The notes under the pieces were generated by a model that was not told where the DNA came from, searched no databases, and was given only the letters and a program-made list of their open reading frames with translations. A program made the translations under genes and the position numbers. Below, piece by piece: positions 9,078 to 17,881 of a stretch of 62,527 nucleotides of DNA; the stretch's first letter is position 1; every line of letters starts with the position of its first letter. Source of the DNA: Novosphingobium aerophilum (lineage in GTDB: Bacteria > Pseudomonadota > Alphaproteobacteria > Sphingomonadales > Sphingomonadaceae); the NCBI RefSeq assembly GCF_014230305.1, contig NZ_JACLAU010000020.1, positions 1 to 62,527 on the forward strand. The letters run 5' to 3'.

Positions 9078-9506
9078 ATGACGATTTCCCGTATCATCAG
9101 CGGCCAGACCGGATCGCTGGTTTCCGCCACTCCCGACATGAGCGTCCGCGCGGTGATCGCGCTGCTCGCCGAACGGCGGATCGGTGCCCTGCCGATCATG
9201 GAGGGCACCCGCGCCGTGGGGATCTTTTCCGAACGCGACGTGCTCTATTGCCTGGCCCGCGACGGGGCCAGCGTGCTCGACCAGCCGGTGCGCGAGGTGA
9301 TGACCTCGCCGCCGATCACGGTGACGCCGGATACGGCGATCCTGGCGGCCCTGTCGCTGATGACCCGGCGCCGCATCCGGCACCTGCCGGTGGTCGAAGG
9401 GGAGCAGGTGGTCGGCTTCGTGTCGATTGGCGATCTGGTCAAGCACCGGATCGACGCGATCCAGCAGGAGGCCGAGGCCATGCGCAGCTATATCCAGATG
9501 GCCTGA
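9078..9506 (+). CDS. Tandem CBS-domain protein
   Basis: A 142-residue protein made of two CBS motifs: the first spans about residues 18-65 (PDMSVRAVIALLAERRIGALPIMEGTRAVGIFSERD) and the second about 80-130 (TVTPDTAILAALSLMTRRRIRHLPVVEGEQVVGFVSIGDLVKHRI). Paired CBS motifs form a Bateman module that usually binds adenine nucleotides. As a stand-alone protein it is probably a regulatory subunit, with an unknown partner. The start is preceded by GGGGGAGAG, a strong Shine-Dalgarno. Confidence 0.88.
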   Translation: MTISRIISGQTGSLVSATPDMSVRAVIALLAERRIGALPIMEGTRAVGIFSERDVLYCLARDGASVLDQPVREVMTSPPITVTPDTAILAALSLMTRRRIRHLPVVEGEQVVGFVSIGDLVKHRIDAIQQEAEAMRSYIQMA

Positions 9507-9593
9507 CGCCCCGGGCTGGGCCGAAGGCGCGCGGGACCTTCCGGGGACGGACGGCGTCTTGTCGCGGTCCGCCCCAGGCCCTACATCGGGAGG

Positions 9594-9926
9594 ATGGACC
9601 GCACCCCCCTCACCCTCAGCCCCAGTGCCGCGCAGCGCGTGGCCACCATTGCCGCCAAGCAGGGCAAGCCGGCGATCCTCCGGCTCAGCGTGGAGGGCGG
9701 CGGCTGCTCGGGCTTCCACTACAAGTTCGGCCTGGCCGACGCCCCCGAGGGCGACGATCTGGTGGTCGAGACCGACGGGGTGCGCCTGGTGGTCGATCCG
9801 ATGAGCCACGAATTCATCGCCGGTTGCGTGGTCGATTATGTCGAATCGCTCGGCGGCGCGGCGTTCCGGGTGGAAAATCCCAATGCCGCCGCCTCGTGCG
9901 GATGCGGATCGAGCTTCGCCGTCTGA
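9594..9926 (+). CDS. erpA: A-type iron-sulfur cluster carrier (ErpA/IscA family)
   Basis: A 110-residue HesB/IscA protein with the three conserved cysteines: one in GGGCSGFHYKF and two in the C-terminal CGCGSSF. A-type carriers accept nascent Fe-S clusters and pass them to apoproteins. A strong ribosome site (GGGAGG) precedes the ATG. The stop overlaps the exonuclease III start (TGATG). Whether this is functionally ErpA or another A-type paralogue cannot be decided from sequence alone. Confidence 0.88.
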   Translation: MDRTPLTLSPSAAQRVATIAAKQGKPAILRLSVEGGGCSGFHYKFGLADAPEGDDLVVETDGVRLVVDPMSHEFIAGCVVDYVESLGGAAFRVENPNAAASCGCGSSFAV

Positions 9927-10717
9927 TGCCGGGACCGACGCTGCGGCTCGCCTCGTTCAACATCAACGGGATCAAGGCGCGGCTGCCCCGGCTGCTCGAA
10001 TGGCTCGATGAGACGCGCCCGGCGGTCGCCTGCCTGCAGGAAATCAAGACCGCCGACGAGGGCTTTCCCGCGGCCGAGTTCGAGAAGATCGGCTATGGCG
10101 CGATCTGGCACGGGCAGAAGGGCTTCAACGGCGTTGCCATGCTGGCCGATGGCCAGCAGCCGGTCGAGGTCCGGCGCGGTCTGGCCGGCGAGCCCGAGGA
10201 CGAGCATTCGCGCTATCTGGAAGCCGAGGTGTTCGGCCTGCGGATCGCCGGGATCTACCTGCCCAACGGCAATCCGGTGCCCGGCCCCAAGTTCGATTAC
10301 AAGCTGCGCTGGATGGAGCGTCTGCGCCGCCGCATGGCCGAGATCGCGGCCGAGGAGGTCCCGGCGGCGGTGCTGGGCGATTTCAACGTGATCCCCGAGG
10401 ACAAGGATGTCTGGGCACCGGCGGCCATGGCCAGCGACGCCCTGATGCAGCCCGAATCGCGCGATGCCTATGCCCGTCTGCTGGGGGATGGCTGGACCGA
10501 CGCGCTCGACACGCTCAACCCGCGCGGCGGGGTCTGGACCTTCTGGGACTACCAGGCCGGGGCCTGGCAGCGCGACCACGGCTTCCGGATCGACCACGCC
10601 CTGCTCTCGCCCGAACTGGCCGACCGGCTGGTCGCCGCCGGGGTCGACAAGGACCACCGCGGCCGCGAAAAGGCCAGCGACCACGCCCCGGTCTGGGTCG
10701 AGGTGCGCGCCGACTAG
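9926..10717 (+). CDS. xth: Exodeoxyribonuclease III (AP endonuclease)
   Basis: This 263-residue enzyme belongs to the endonuclease/exonuclease/phosphatase fold. It shows the AP-endonuclease blocks LRLASFNINGIKARL (metal-site Asn), CLQEIKTADEGFP (metal-binding Glu), IYLPNG, VLGDFNVIPEDKDVW (catalytic Asp/Asn) and a C-terminal RIDHALLSPEL...SDHAPVWVEV (catalytic His). It acts in base-excision repair by cleaving 5' of abasic sites and trimming 3' blocks. I chose the ATG at 9926, which overlaps the erpA stop and puts the first beta-strand at the N-terminus; an in-frame ATG at 9902 lies inside erpA. Confidence 0.94.
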   Translation: MPGPTLRLASFNINGIKARLPRLLEWLDETRPAVACLQEIKTADEGFPAAEFEKIGYGAIWHGQKGFNGVAMLADGQQPVEVRRGLAGEPEDEHSRYLEAEVFGLRIAGIYLPNGNPVPGPKFDYKLRWMERLRRRMAEIAAEEVPAAVLGDFNVIPEDKDVWAPAAMASDALMQPESRDAYARLLGDGWTDALDTLNPRGGVWTFWDYQAGAWQRDHGFRIDHALLSPELADRLVAAGVDKDHRGREKASDHAPVWVEVRAD

Positions 10718-10742
10718 GGCCTTGCCGCCGGAAGGGGGGACG

Positions 10743-11225
10743 ATGTTCGAGGAAACGCAGCGGTTTTCCGCCGTCCTGATCGGAAGCCTGACGGCCTTCA
10801 CGGGAGGTCTGAGCCTCACCGTCAATCTGGTGGCAAGCCCGCTTCCCTGGTGGGAAGCCGCAGGCGTCGCTGTCCTGCTGTCCCTTGCCGTGTTGGGGTT
10901 GCTCGCCCTGTTCCGGCTGCGGACGGTGGTGGATCACACTGCCATCGACATCCGCTTCCAGCCACTCGGGTTGGGGCGACGGATCGCCCGCGATCAGATC
11001 GCGACCGCCGCGCCTATCACCTACCGCGCCCTGGCTGATTTCGGCGGCTGGGGCGTCCGTCTGGGCCGCGAGGGATGGATGTACAACATGCGCGGCAACC
11101 GGGCCGTCCGGATCGAGAGTCGGGACGGCACGGTCACCTTCATCGGGTCGGGACAACCCGAGGCGCTGCTGGCTGCCCTGCGGGCCGAGCCGTCACCCGA
11201 CCCCCGCAGCAGCGATCAGCGATAG
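10743..11225 (+). CDS. Membrane protein with cytoplasmic beta-rich tail, unknown
   Basis: A 160-residue protein with two hydrophobic segments near residues 10-31 and 36-56, followed by a soluble, beta-rich part (TVVDHTAIDIRFQPLGLGRRIARDQI...WMYNMRGNRAVRIESRDGTVTFIGSGQPEALLAAL). The tail resembles a PH-like or bPH domain in style (GNRAVRIESRDG ... IGSGQPEALL), but that is a loose impression. The 3' end overlaps the 3' end of the SleB-like gene by 10 bp on the other strand. No known family assigned. Confidence 0.65.
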   Translation: MFEETQRFSAVLIGSLTAFTGGLSLTVNLVASPLPWWEAAGVAVLLSLAVLGLLALFRLRTVVDHTAIDIRFQPLGLGRRIARDQIATAAPITYRALADFGGWGVRLGREGWMYNMRGNRAVRIESRDGTVTFIGSGQPEALLAALRAEPSPDPRSSDQR

Positions 11226-11824
11226 AAGATGTGGCTGTCGACCCGGGCCACGCGGGTCAGGTTCCAGCCGGGCGAGACGCGCGCGGCGTGGAAGTAGAGC
11301 GCGCCTTCGGCGGCGCTCTGCCAGGTGCCTTCGTGCGCGATGCGCGCCACGGCGGCGGCGGTCTTCCAGCCGCGCGAGGTGCGGCTGACCACCGGCATGG
11401 CGTTGCCACGGACGAACGAGAACTGCGCGTGCTGGAACACCACGCCGCAGTACGAGGCGGGGAAGCGGCCCGAGCGGGCGCGGTTGACGATCACCCGGCC
11501 GACGGCAAGCTGGCCTTCCAGGGTTTCGCTCTTGGCTTCGAAATAGATCGCGCCGGCCAGGCATTCGAGCTCACGCGGGAGTTCGGCGACCGGCTGTGCG
11601 GCGACCAGTTCGGCCAGGGTGTCACGATCGAGTGCGGTATCGGCACCCAGCGGAGCCTCCGCCGTATCGGGTGCGGTGATTTCGGGTTCAGCCGCGAGAG
11701 CCTGAGCTGCGATCTGCGGGGTTCGGTCTTGGGCGACCGCGCCGGAACCTTCGGCGCCAATCAGCATGAAGGAAAGGGCCAGCACCGTGCTGAAGGCGCC
11801 GGACATGCGAAGCGAATAACTCAT
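11216..11824 (-). CDS. SleB/CwlJ-type cell wall hydrolase, secreted
   Basis: This 202-residue protein has a signal peptide (MSYSLRMSGAFSTVLALSFMLIGAEGSGAVAQ), an acidic linker to about residue 85, then a SleB/CwlJ hydrolase_2 domain: LECLAGAIYFEAKSETLEGQLAVGRVIVNRA with its catalytic Glu, CGVVFQ, FSF and the C-terminal GALYFHAARVSPGW. In spore-formers the family cleaves cortex peptidoglycan; in alphaproteobacteria, which do not sporulate, it is presumed a general murein lytic enzyme in the periplasm. It has its own upstream region of about 190 bp. Confidence 0.87.
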   Translation of the reverse strand: MSYSLRMSGAFSTVLALSFMLIGAEGSGAVAQDRTPQIAAQALAAEPEITAPDTAEAPLGADTALDRDTLAELVAAQPVAELPRELECLAGAIYFEAKSETLEGQLAVGRVIVNRARSGRFPASYCGVVFQHAQFSFVRGNAMPVVSRTSRGWKTAAAVARIAHEGTWQSAAEGALYFHAARVSPGWNLTRVARVDSHIFYR

Positions 11825-12018
11825 CTAACCGTCTTTATCGGCGGTTGACAGACCTGCACGGGCGCGGCGGTGATCTGGTCAGGCCTTGGCCCGATCTGTC
11901 CCACCCCGGAAAACCCGCCGGTTGTCCCCCGTCTGCGTGCCAGCCGGTGAGCCCTGTGCCCCCATGGCCGCCTGCGCGTGAAAAGGTCCGGGGCCTTTGA
12001 TGTTGCAATGCAGCAGTG

Positions 12019-12378
12019 TCAACCCGTCGCGATAGACGATCCGATGAACCGTTCGCCGTTCGGGATATCCAGTTCAACTATCCACAGGTCCGGATCCTGT
12101 TGACGACGCCGATCGAGCCAGTCCGCGAAGTCCTGTCGATTGTCTGTCGACTCCCGCCGCGCAACTGTCCAGACGCGACCGCCATCGGGACTGGGCATTC
12201 GCTCCATTGCTTTGGAATCATTGCCTTTATTAGTAAGAACGACCAGCAGGGACCCGCTGTCGGGCTCACCCTTGGCCAGGACTATGGCGAAGCCGCCCTC
12301 GGCCTGGACCCGGCGCAGCAGGCCGCTCACCTCGAGCTGGGTGGGCAGGCGCGGCGCCGGTTCGGCCCGATCAGTCAA
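12019..12378 (-). CDS. DUF1491 family protein
   Basis: A 119-residue soluble protein with the DUF1491 pattern: LPTQLEVSGLLRRVQAEGGFAIVLAKGEPDSGSLLVVL in the first half and DLWIVELDIPNGERFI at the end. The function of the family is unknown. The apparent start is TTG at 12378, overlapping the thioesterase stop by 8 bp; no ATG or GTG lies close by in frame. It ends a leftward run beginning at the maf gene. Confidence 0.75.
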   Translation of the reverse strand: MTDRAEPAPRLPTQLEVSGLLRRVQAEGGFAIVLAKGEPDSGSLLVVLTNKGNDSKAMERMPSPDGGRVWTVARRESTDNRQDFADWLDRRRQQDPDLWIVELDIPNGERFIGSSIATG

Positions 12379-12937
12379 TCCGGTAGCCCGGCAGGCCGGA
12401 CAGGGCGATGCGGCTGCGCATGAAGGTGCCGGTGCCGCGGCCGATCTCCTCGCCCGTGTGATCGACCAGCCGCGATTCGGCCACGAGCACGCGCCGCCGG
12501 CCGCTGATCCAGCGTCCTTCGGCCACGACGCGGCCGGAGCGGACCGGTCGAACGAAGTGGAGGTTGAACGAGGTGGTGAGCAGGAAGCGGTCGGTCACCA
12601 GGGTGTTGGCGGCATAGAACGCCGCATCGTCGAGCATCTTGAAATAGATCGTGCCGTGCGCCGCTCCGGCGGCATGATGGACCTGACGATCGATCGTGAA
12701 GGCAATCCGGGCCGCGCCCTCGCCCAGCACGGTCAGGCGGGATTCGAACAACTGGTTGATCGGAGCCGAGGCATAGAGGCTTTCCAGCGCCCGCCAGTGC
12801 ACCGAGGCACCCGGGACCGCCCCACCGGACTCCCCGCCGGACGCCCCGGTCATCGCGCCCGTGGCCTCGTGGTCACGGTCCGGATGATCGCCGTCCGGCT
12901 CCGCCCCTGGTTCAGGCGGCGTCGCGATCGATGACAT
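12371..12937 (-). CDS. PaaI-like hotdog-fold thioesterase
   Basis: The last about 145 of 188 residues form a hotdog thioesterase: VHHAAGAAHGTIYFKMLDDAAFYAANTL (with the His-Gly-Gly-like turn replaced by AAHGT) and FVRPVRSGRVVAEGRWISGRRRVLVAESRLVD. The substrate, presumably an acyl-CoA, is not predictable. The first 40 residues are low complexity, and an inner ATG at 12853 could be the true start; the longer form overlaps ptsN by 26 bp. It belongs to the ptsN - thioesterase - DUF1491 run. Confidence 0.78.
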   Translation of the reverse strand: MSSIATPPEPGAEPDGDHPDRDHEATGAMTGASGGESGGAVPGASVHWRALESLYASAPINQLFESRLTVLGEGAARIAFTIDRQVHHAAGAAHGTIYFKMLDDAAFYAANTLVTDRFLLTTSFNLHFVRPVRSGRVVAEGRWISGRRRVLVAESRLVDHTGEEIGRGTGTFMRSRIALSGLPGYRID

Positions 12938-13373
12938 TGCAGAGCAGCCCGTAAAGCGCCTCGGGGCCCGGCGCCTGGATCAGGGCCTGGTGCATCCGTT
13001 CGTCGCGCATCATGCGCGAGATCGCCGCCAGCGCGTGGAGATGGGCGGCCCCGGCCTGATCGGGCGAGAGCAGCCCGAACACCAGATCGACCGGCAGACC
13101 ATCAGCCGCGTCGAAGCCGACCGGGGTCTCCAGCCGGAAGAACACGGCGACCGGCCGGGTCAGCCCGTCGATCCGCGCGTGGGGAATGGCCACGCCGCGC
13201 CCGAACCCGGTGCTGCCCAGCCGTTCACGTTCCTCGATACGCTCGAGGACATGGGACTGCGGGAGGTTGTAGACCCCGGCGAAGCGGTCGGCGAGCATGC
13301 GCAGAATCGCGGGCTTGTCATCGGCACGAACGGTCGCGACCGCGGTGGGATCAAGGGTGAAGAGAGCCGTCAT
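12912..13373 (-). CDS. ptsN: PTS nitrogen-regulatory enzyme IIA (EIIANtr)
   Basis: A 153-residue EIIA of the mannitol/fructose type. The phosphorylated histidine lies in GVAIPHARIDGL, preceded by ERERLGSTGFG, and followed by DLVFGLLSPDQAGAAHLHALAAISRMM. EIIANtr is the output of the PTSNtr phosphorelay, regulating potassium, stringent-response and carbon/nitrogen functions by protein contact. It follows hpf by about 150 bp, the same pairing as in the classic rpoN-hpf-ptsN cluster, although rpoN is not present here. The ATG at 13373 begins just before the conserved first helix. Confidence 0.9.
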   Translation of the reverse strand: MTALFTLDPTAVATVRADDKPAILRMLADRFAGVYNLPQSHVLERIEERERLGSTGFGRGVAIPHARIDGLTRPVAVFFRLETPVGFDAADGLPVDLVFGLLSPDQAGAAHLHALAAISRMMRDERMHQALIQAPGPEALYGLLCNVIDRDAA

Positions 13374-13525
13374 TGCGTGATCGTGTCGCCTGTCTGCGGT
13401 CCCGGGCATCATCGCGATGCCCCGGACAGCCATGGTTGGCCGGCCCGTGGTGAGCCGGTCCTCATCCCCCTAGAAAGTGCCCTGACCCTGCCAAGGTCCC
13501 GGGCCAACGGACAACGTGGCGCCCG

Positions 13526-14092
13526 TCAGGACGGTTCGACCCAGCCGATCGACCCATCGCCGCGGCGGTAAACCATATTATGCCGGCCCGTGCCAGCGTT
13601 TTTGAACAGCAGCGCATTGGTGTTGCGCAGGTCAAGCATCATCACCGCGTCCGACACGGTCGCCTCGGGCACGTCGACCCGGGTCTCGGCGATGACCAGC
13701 GGGGCATCGACGTGAACCTCCTCTGCCTCCGGCTCGGGCTCGGCGAAGACCACGTAGGCGGCCTCTTCCTCGCGCGCGGCGTGGCTCGCCGGAATGTGGT
13801 GATCGTGCAGCCGGCGCTTGTAGCGGCGGATCTGCTTGTCGATCTTCTCGGCCGCCTGATCGAAGGCGACATGGGCATCGGGGGCGATTCCCGCACCCTT
13901 CAGGATCAGGCCCTGGGTGACGTGGGTGACGATGTCGCAACGAAACATCGAGGCCGGCGCGCGGTTGAAGGTTACCTGGCTCGACAAGGCCCGACTGAAG
14001 TACTTGCCGACAATCGCGGTCAGGCGTTCGGAGGCGTGCGTCTGCAGCGCGGCGCCGGTTTCGACCTGGTGACCCGATACGCGAATGTCCAT
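13526..14092 (-). CDS. hpf: Ribosome hibernation-promoting factor, long form
   Basis: A 188-residue long HPF: the N-terminal RaiA-type domain (about residues 1-105, MDIRVSGHQVETGAALQTHASERL...VTFNRAPASMFRCDIVTHV), a charged linker, and the short C-terminal domain VMMLDLRNTNALLFKNAGTGRHNMVYRRGDGSIGWVEP that brings two ribosomes together as 100S dimers. It acts on 70S ribosomes in stationary phase. A strong GGAGAAGG precedes the ATG. It starts 18 bp after dnaQ on the same strand. Confidence 0.93.
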   Translation of the reverse strand: MDIRVSGHQVETGAALQTHASERLTAIVGKYFSRALSSQVTFNRAPASMFRCDIVTHVTQGLILKGAGIAPDAHVAFDQAAEKIDKQIRRYKRRLHDHHIPASHAAREEEAAYVVFAEPEPEAEEVHVDAPLVIAETRVDVPEATVSDAVMMLDLRNTNALLFKNAGTGRHNMVYRRGDGSIGWVEPS

Positions 14093-14110
14093 TTCGTCCT
14101 TCTCCTTTGC

Positions 14111-14800
14111 TTACGCGCCGCCGGTCCACAACGGGGTCTTGATCCCTTCGAGGAACGCGGCATGCGCGGCCAGTTCCGCCTCGCTCGCCGCATGCGGACG
14201 GGCGGGACGGTAAACGCGCTCGCGGGTGACCACGGTCACCGCGGCAACGATCGGATCGACGGGGCTGCCGGCCAGTTCGAGGCCGATCTGCCGCCCGCCG
14301 GTCAATTCGACATAGACCTGGGCCAGCAATTCGGCATCGAGCAGCGCACCATGACGGGTGCGGTGGCTGCGATCGATACCGTAGCGGGTGCAGAGCGCAT
14401 CGAGCGAGAGCTTGGCGCCGGGATGGCGCACCCGGGCCAGCTTCACCGTATCGATCATGCGCGTCAGGCAGACCGGGGCAAGCCCGCACAGTTCGAGCTC
14501 GGCATTGAGAAAGCCGAAGTCGAACCCGGCGTTGTGCGCGACCAGGGGGCTGTCGCCCAGGAAATCGAGCAGTTCGTCGCACGTGTCGGCAAAGCGCGGC
14601 TTGTCGGCCAGGAAAGCGGCAGACAGGCCATGGACCGCCTCGGCCTCGGCCGGCATGTCGCGATCGGGATTGAAATAGGCGTGAAAGACGGCCCCGGTCG
14701 GCACCCGGTTGACCATTTCGATGCACCCGATCTCGACCAGCCGGTCCCCCTTGCGAGGGTCTAGCCCGGTGGTCTCGGTATCGAAGATGATCTCACGCAT
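14111..14800 (-). CDS. dnaQ: DNA polymerase III epsilon subunit, proofreading exonuclease
   Basis: At 229 residues this is a DEDDh 3'-5' exonuclease: Exo [11 protein letters not shown] (Asp7, Glu9), Exo [16 protein letters not shown], and Exo [18 protein letters not shown] short C-terminal tail after about residue 175 would bind the alpha subunit. It edits misincorporated bases in the replisome, fitting its place about 3 kb from the probable origin. It lies between coaE and hpf in a leftward run. Confidence 0.93.
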   Translation of the reverse strand: MREIIFDTETTGLDPRKGDRLVEIGCIEMVNRVPTGAVFHAYFNPDRDMPAEAEAVHGLSAAFLADKPRFADTCDELLDFLGDSPLVAHNAGFDFGFLNAELELCGLAPVCLTRMIDTVKLARVRHPGAKLSLDALCTRYGIDRSHRTRHGALLDAELLAQVYVELTGGRQIGLELAGSPVDPIVAAVTVVTRERVYRPARPHAASEAELAAHAAFLEGIKTPLWTGGA

Positions 14801-14888
14801 TGCTGTTCATATCGGCCTGCCCGGGCCGCTGCGCAAGTGGGTAGTTGGCGAAAGTCGCGTCGTCGGGAGCCCCGCCCGGCGCGCGCGA

Positions 14889-15533
14889 TCAGGCCGGGCC
14901 CGCCGCCCCGCGCAGGCGATGGACCAGGGCCTGGACCGCATGGCGGGTTTCGGCCAGCGAGGTGCCGGTATCGATGATGTGATCGGCCCGGGCGCGCTTG
15001 TCCGCATCGGGAAGCTGCAGGGCCAGGATCCGGGCGAACTTCTCCTCGGTCATGCCTGGGCGCGCCAGGACCCGGGCGCGCTGGGCCGCCGCCGGGGCCG
15101 AGACCACGACCACGGCATCGACCAGATCGGATCCGCCCTTCTCGAACAGCAGGGGAATGTCGAAGACCACGATGGGCGCCCGGGCATGCTCGGCCAGGAA
15201 GGCGCGGCGCAGGCGGGCCACTTCCGGATGGACGATCGCCTCCAGGGCGGCCAGGCGGGCCGGATCGCCGAACACCTGGGCGCCCAGCCGGGCGCGATCG
15301 ACCCCGTCCGGCCCGGTCGTGCCGGGAAAGGCCGCCTCGATCGCCGGCAGCAGCGCCCCGCCGGGCCCCTGCAGCCGGTGGACCGCGGCATCGGCATCGA
15401 AGACCGGCACCCCAAGCCCCTGAAACATGGCGGCAACCGCCGATTTGCCCATGCCGATCGAGCCAGTCAGGCCCAACACGAACGGACGCTCCGATCCGGC
15501 CGGCGTGTCGCCGGGAAGCACCCGGTCAGACAC
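14889..15533 (-). CDS. coaE: Dephospho-CoA kinase
   Basis: The enzyme adds the 3'-phosphate to dephospho-CoA, the last step of coenzyme A synthesis. The 214-residue product has a P-loop GSIGMGKS (residues 24-31), [13 protein letters not shown], and [12 protein letters not shown] in the CoA-binding part. I chose the GTG at 15533, which overlaps the aroE stop by 8 bp; the frame is open further upstream inside aroE, but the extra residues lack family character. Confidence 0.92.
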   Translation of the reverse strand: MSDRVLPGDTPAGSERPFVLGLTGSIGMGKSAVAAMFQGLGVPVFDADAAVHRLQGPGGALLPAIEAAFPGTTGPDGVDRARLGAQVFGDPARLAALEAIVHPEVARLRRAFLAEHARAPIVVFDIPLLFEKGGSDLVDAVVVVSAPAAAQRARVLARPGMTEEKFARILALQLPDADKRARADHIIDTGTSLAETRHAVQALVHRLRGAAGPA

Positions 15534-16401
15534 CGATGATGCTCTGCCGCAGATCGGCATCCCGATCGCGCGGGGGGCGCTGCCCGAAGAAATGGGCAAA
15601 GGCATGGTCGGCCTGCCCGATCAGCATGGCCAGACCGTCGATCGTGGCAAAGCCCGCCGCGCGCGCGTCCTGCAGGAACGGCGTGTCGAGCGGGGCCGTG
15701 ACGATGTCATAGGCGATGCTCCCCGGGGGGGCATGGCTCCAGTCGAAATGCAACGGCGGTTGGCCCGCCATGCCGAGCATGCTGGCATTGACCACCAGGT
15801 CGCAGCAGCCCTTGCGGTCATCGAAGGCGAAATCGGTGGGCTGGGCGAAATGGGCGATATCCACCGCGTGATGATCCCGCCCATCGGGCGCATCGGCCGG
15901 TGCCAGTTCGTCAAGCAGGGCGCGGGCCTTGCCCGGATCGCGCCCGGCCAGGACGATGACGAAGCCGTGCCCGGCCAGCCCGGCGACAATGGCCCGGGCC
16001 GCGCCGCCCGTGCCCAGCACCCGCGCCATGCGGAACAGGTGGCTCGCCGCCAGCACCGGGGCCAGCGGCTCGAGAAAGCCGGGCACGTCGGTGTTGTGGC
16101 CCTCGAGCGCCCCGTCCGGCGCGCGCACCACGGTGTTGACCGCGCCGACGCGCCGCGCCAGCGGGTCGATCCGGTCCAGCAGCGGCATGATCGCCTGCTT
16201 GTGCGGCATGGTGACGTTGCAGCCGCGCCAGGCGGGATCGGTCCGCCGGGCGGCCAGGTAATCGGCCAGCCCGGCCGGGACGACATGGGTCTGGCGATAA
16301 TCCGCCGCGATGCCCAGTTCGGCCAGCCAGAACCCGTGAATCAGCGGCGACTTGGACTGGGCGATGGGATCGCCGATCACCTCGGCATAGGGCCGCGTCA
16401 C
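15526..16401 (-). CDS. aroE: Shikimate dehydrogenase
   Basis: This 291-residue enzyme reduces 3-dehydroshikimate to shikimate with NADPH on the route to aromatic amino acids. Substrate-site blocks [10 protein letters not shown] and [10 protein letters not shown] (catalytic Lys68), VGAVNTVV, the [12 protein letters not shown] block, and the nucleotide-binding [15 protein letters not shown] are all visible. The GTG at 16401 overlaps the maf stop by 4 bp (GTGA), so it is probably translated with maf; the frame runs further upstream only as a shadow of maf. Confidence 0.94.
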   Translation of the reverse strand: MTRPYAEVIGDPIAQSKSPLIHGFWLAELGIAADYRQTHVVPAGLADYLAARRTDPAWRGCNVTMPHKQAIMPLLDRIDPLARRVGAVNTVVRAPDGALEGHNTDVPGFLEPLAPVLAASHLFRMARVLGTGGAARAIVAGLAGHGFVIVLAGRDPGKARALLDELAPADAPDGRDHHAVDIAHFAQPTDFAFDDRKGCCDLVVNASMLGMAGQPPLHFDWSHAPPGSIAYDIVTAPLDTPFLQDARAAGFATIDGLAMLIGQADHAFAHFFGQRPPRDRDADLRQSIIGV

Positions 16402-16982
16402 GGCACGAGGATTCCGTGCTGGCGCAGCGCCGAGAGCACCGGCAGCAGCGGCATGCCGAGCACGGTGAAGTGACTGCCGTCGATCGCCTCGAACAGTTGC
16501 ACCCCCAGCGCCTCGATCCGGAACACCCCGACACAGCCGGCGACGGCGGGCCATTCGCGATCGAGATAGCCGGCCAGGAAGTCCTCGCTCAGCCTCCTGA
16601 CCACCAGCCCGGCCCGGTCGGCATGATCCCACAGCACCTCGCCATCACGCACCAGCGCAGCGGCGCTGTGCAGCTCCAGGGTCCGCCCGGAAAAGAACCG
16701 GAGATGCTCGGCCGCCTCGGCCCGGTCGCGCGGCTTGTCGAAGCGGCGCCCGGCGCAGACCACCAGGCTGTCACTGCCGAGCACCGCAGCGCCGGGCCGC
16801 CGGGCAGAGACCGCCGCCGCCTTGGCGCGAGCCAGGGTCAGGGCCACGGTGGCGGGGGCGGAATCGGTCAGCGCGGCCTCGATCGCGCGCTCATCGACGG
16901 AGGCAGGCTCGGCCGCGTGCGGCACCCCGGCGGCGTCCAGCATGGCGCGGCGCGAGGCGCTCTGACTCGCCAGAATCAGCAT
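16398..16982 (-). CDS. Maf-family nucleotide pyrophosphatase
   Basis: A 194-residue Maf/HAM1-related protein: the N-terminal [19 protein letters not shown] carries the phosphate-binding SxSxRR signature, and VLGSDSLVV and [20 protein letters not shown] the usual acidic and Lys residues. Maf proteins hydrolyse non-canonical or canonical NTPs to NMP plus PPi and are thought to keep modified nucleotides out of nucleic acids. It is translated with aroE. The exact subfamily (dTTP/UTP versus 7-methyl-GTP) is not resolved. Confidence 0.9.
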   Translation of the reverse strand: MLILASQSASRRAMLDAAGVPHAAEPASVDERAIEAALTDSAPATVALTLARAKAAAVSARRPGAAVLGSDSLVVCAGRRFDKPRDRAEAAEHLRFFSGRTLELHSAAALVRDGEVLWDHADRAGLVVRRLSEDFLAGYLDREWPAVAGCVGVFRIEALGVQLFEAIDGSHFTVLGMPLLPVLSALRQHGILVP

Positions 16983-17035
16983 GACGGGATCAGCATGGCA
17001 GGATCGGCATCACAACGATGGTCCCCGGTTGGACG

Positions 17036-17881
17036 TCAGATCGGCTTGGCACCGATGTCGGTGCTTTCGCCCCGCGAGCGGTGTTCCTGGTGAAGCCGGA
17101 TCACCGCCGCGGCGGTCTCTTCGATCGAACGGCGGGTCACGTCAATCACCGGCCAGCCGTTGTCCGCGAACAGCCGCCGGGCAAATTGCACCTCGCGCGA
17201 GACGCGGTCCTCGTCGACATAGTCGGTGGTGGGCGCCTGGCTCAGCGACAGCAGCCGGTTGCGTCGGACCTGGATCAGGCGGTCCGGCGCCGTGGTGAGG
17301 CCCACCACCAGCGGGCGACGCAGCGAGAACAGCTCCGGGGGAGGCGGGCTTTCCACCACGATCGGAATGTTGGCAACCTTGTAGCCGCGATTGGCAAGGT
17401 AGATGCTGGTCGGGGTCTTGGAGGTGCGCGAGACTCCGGCCAGGACGATGTCGGCGTCCTCCCAGTCCTCCCAGGCGATGCCGTCATCGTGCGCGATGGT
17501 GAACTGGATCGCATCAACGCGGGCGAAGTAGGCGTCGTTGAGCATGTGCTGGCGTCCGGGTCGCGCCTTGGCCTGCTGGCCCAGCATGTCCTCGAGCACG
17601 GCGGTGACCGCATCCAGCGCGGGCACGGTCGGCAATCCCAGCGCGCGGCAGCGCTCCTCCAGCCGCCGGCGGATCTCGGCATTGACCAGGGTGAACAGGA
17701 CCAGGCCCGGGTTGGCGGCGATTTCCGCCATGATCCGGTCGAGGTGCTGCTGCGAGCGGACCATCGGCCAGAAGTGGCGGATCACGTCGGCATCGTCGAA
17801 CTGGGCCAGGGCGGCCTTGGCGATCATCTCCAGCGTCTCGCCGGTCGAATCCGACAGCAGATGGAGATGAAGGCGGGTCAT
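17036..17881 (-). CDS. Pyruvate phosphate dikinase / PEP synthase regulatory protein (DUF299)
   Basis: This 281-residue protein is a DUF299 kinase/phosphorylase. The N-terminus LHLHLLSDSTGETLEMIAKAALAQF and the P-loop-like GVSRTSKTPTSIYLANRGYKVANIPIV (about residues 149-176) are diagnostic, followed by DYVDEDRVSREVQFARRLFADNGWPVIDVTRRSIEETAA. Such enzymes switch PPDK or PEP synthase on and off by ADP-dependent phosphorylation and Pi-dependent dephosphorylation of a Thr. The gene sits beside the probable origin, as its homologue does in Caulobacter and Rickettsia. The ATG at 17881 fits the conserved N-terminus. Which target it controls is not clear from this window. Confidence 0.9.
   Translation of the reverse strand: MTRLHLHLLSDSTGETLEMIAKAALAQFDDADVIRHFWPMVRSQQHLDRIMAEIAANPGLVLFTLVNAEIRRRLEERCRALGLPTVPALDAVTAVLEDMLGQQAKARPGRQHMLNDAYFARVDAIQFTIAHDDGIAWEDWEDADIVLAGVSRTSKTPTSIYLANRGYKVANIPIVVESPPPPELFSLRRPLVVGLTTAPDRLIQVRRNRLLSLSQAPTTDYVDEDRVSREVQFARRLFADNGWPVIDVTRRSIEETAAAVIRLHQEHRSRGESTDIGAKPI

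Noticed and set aside
8861..9925. Open frame upstream of the exonuclease III in the same frame
   Set aside because: It covers the CBS and erpA genes in another frame and is Arg/Gly/Pro-rich. The real exonuclease starts at 9926.
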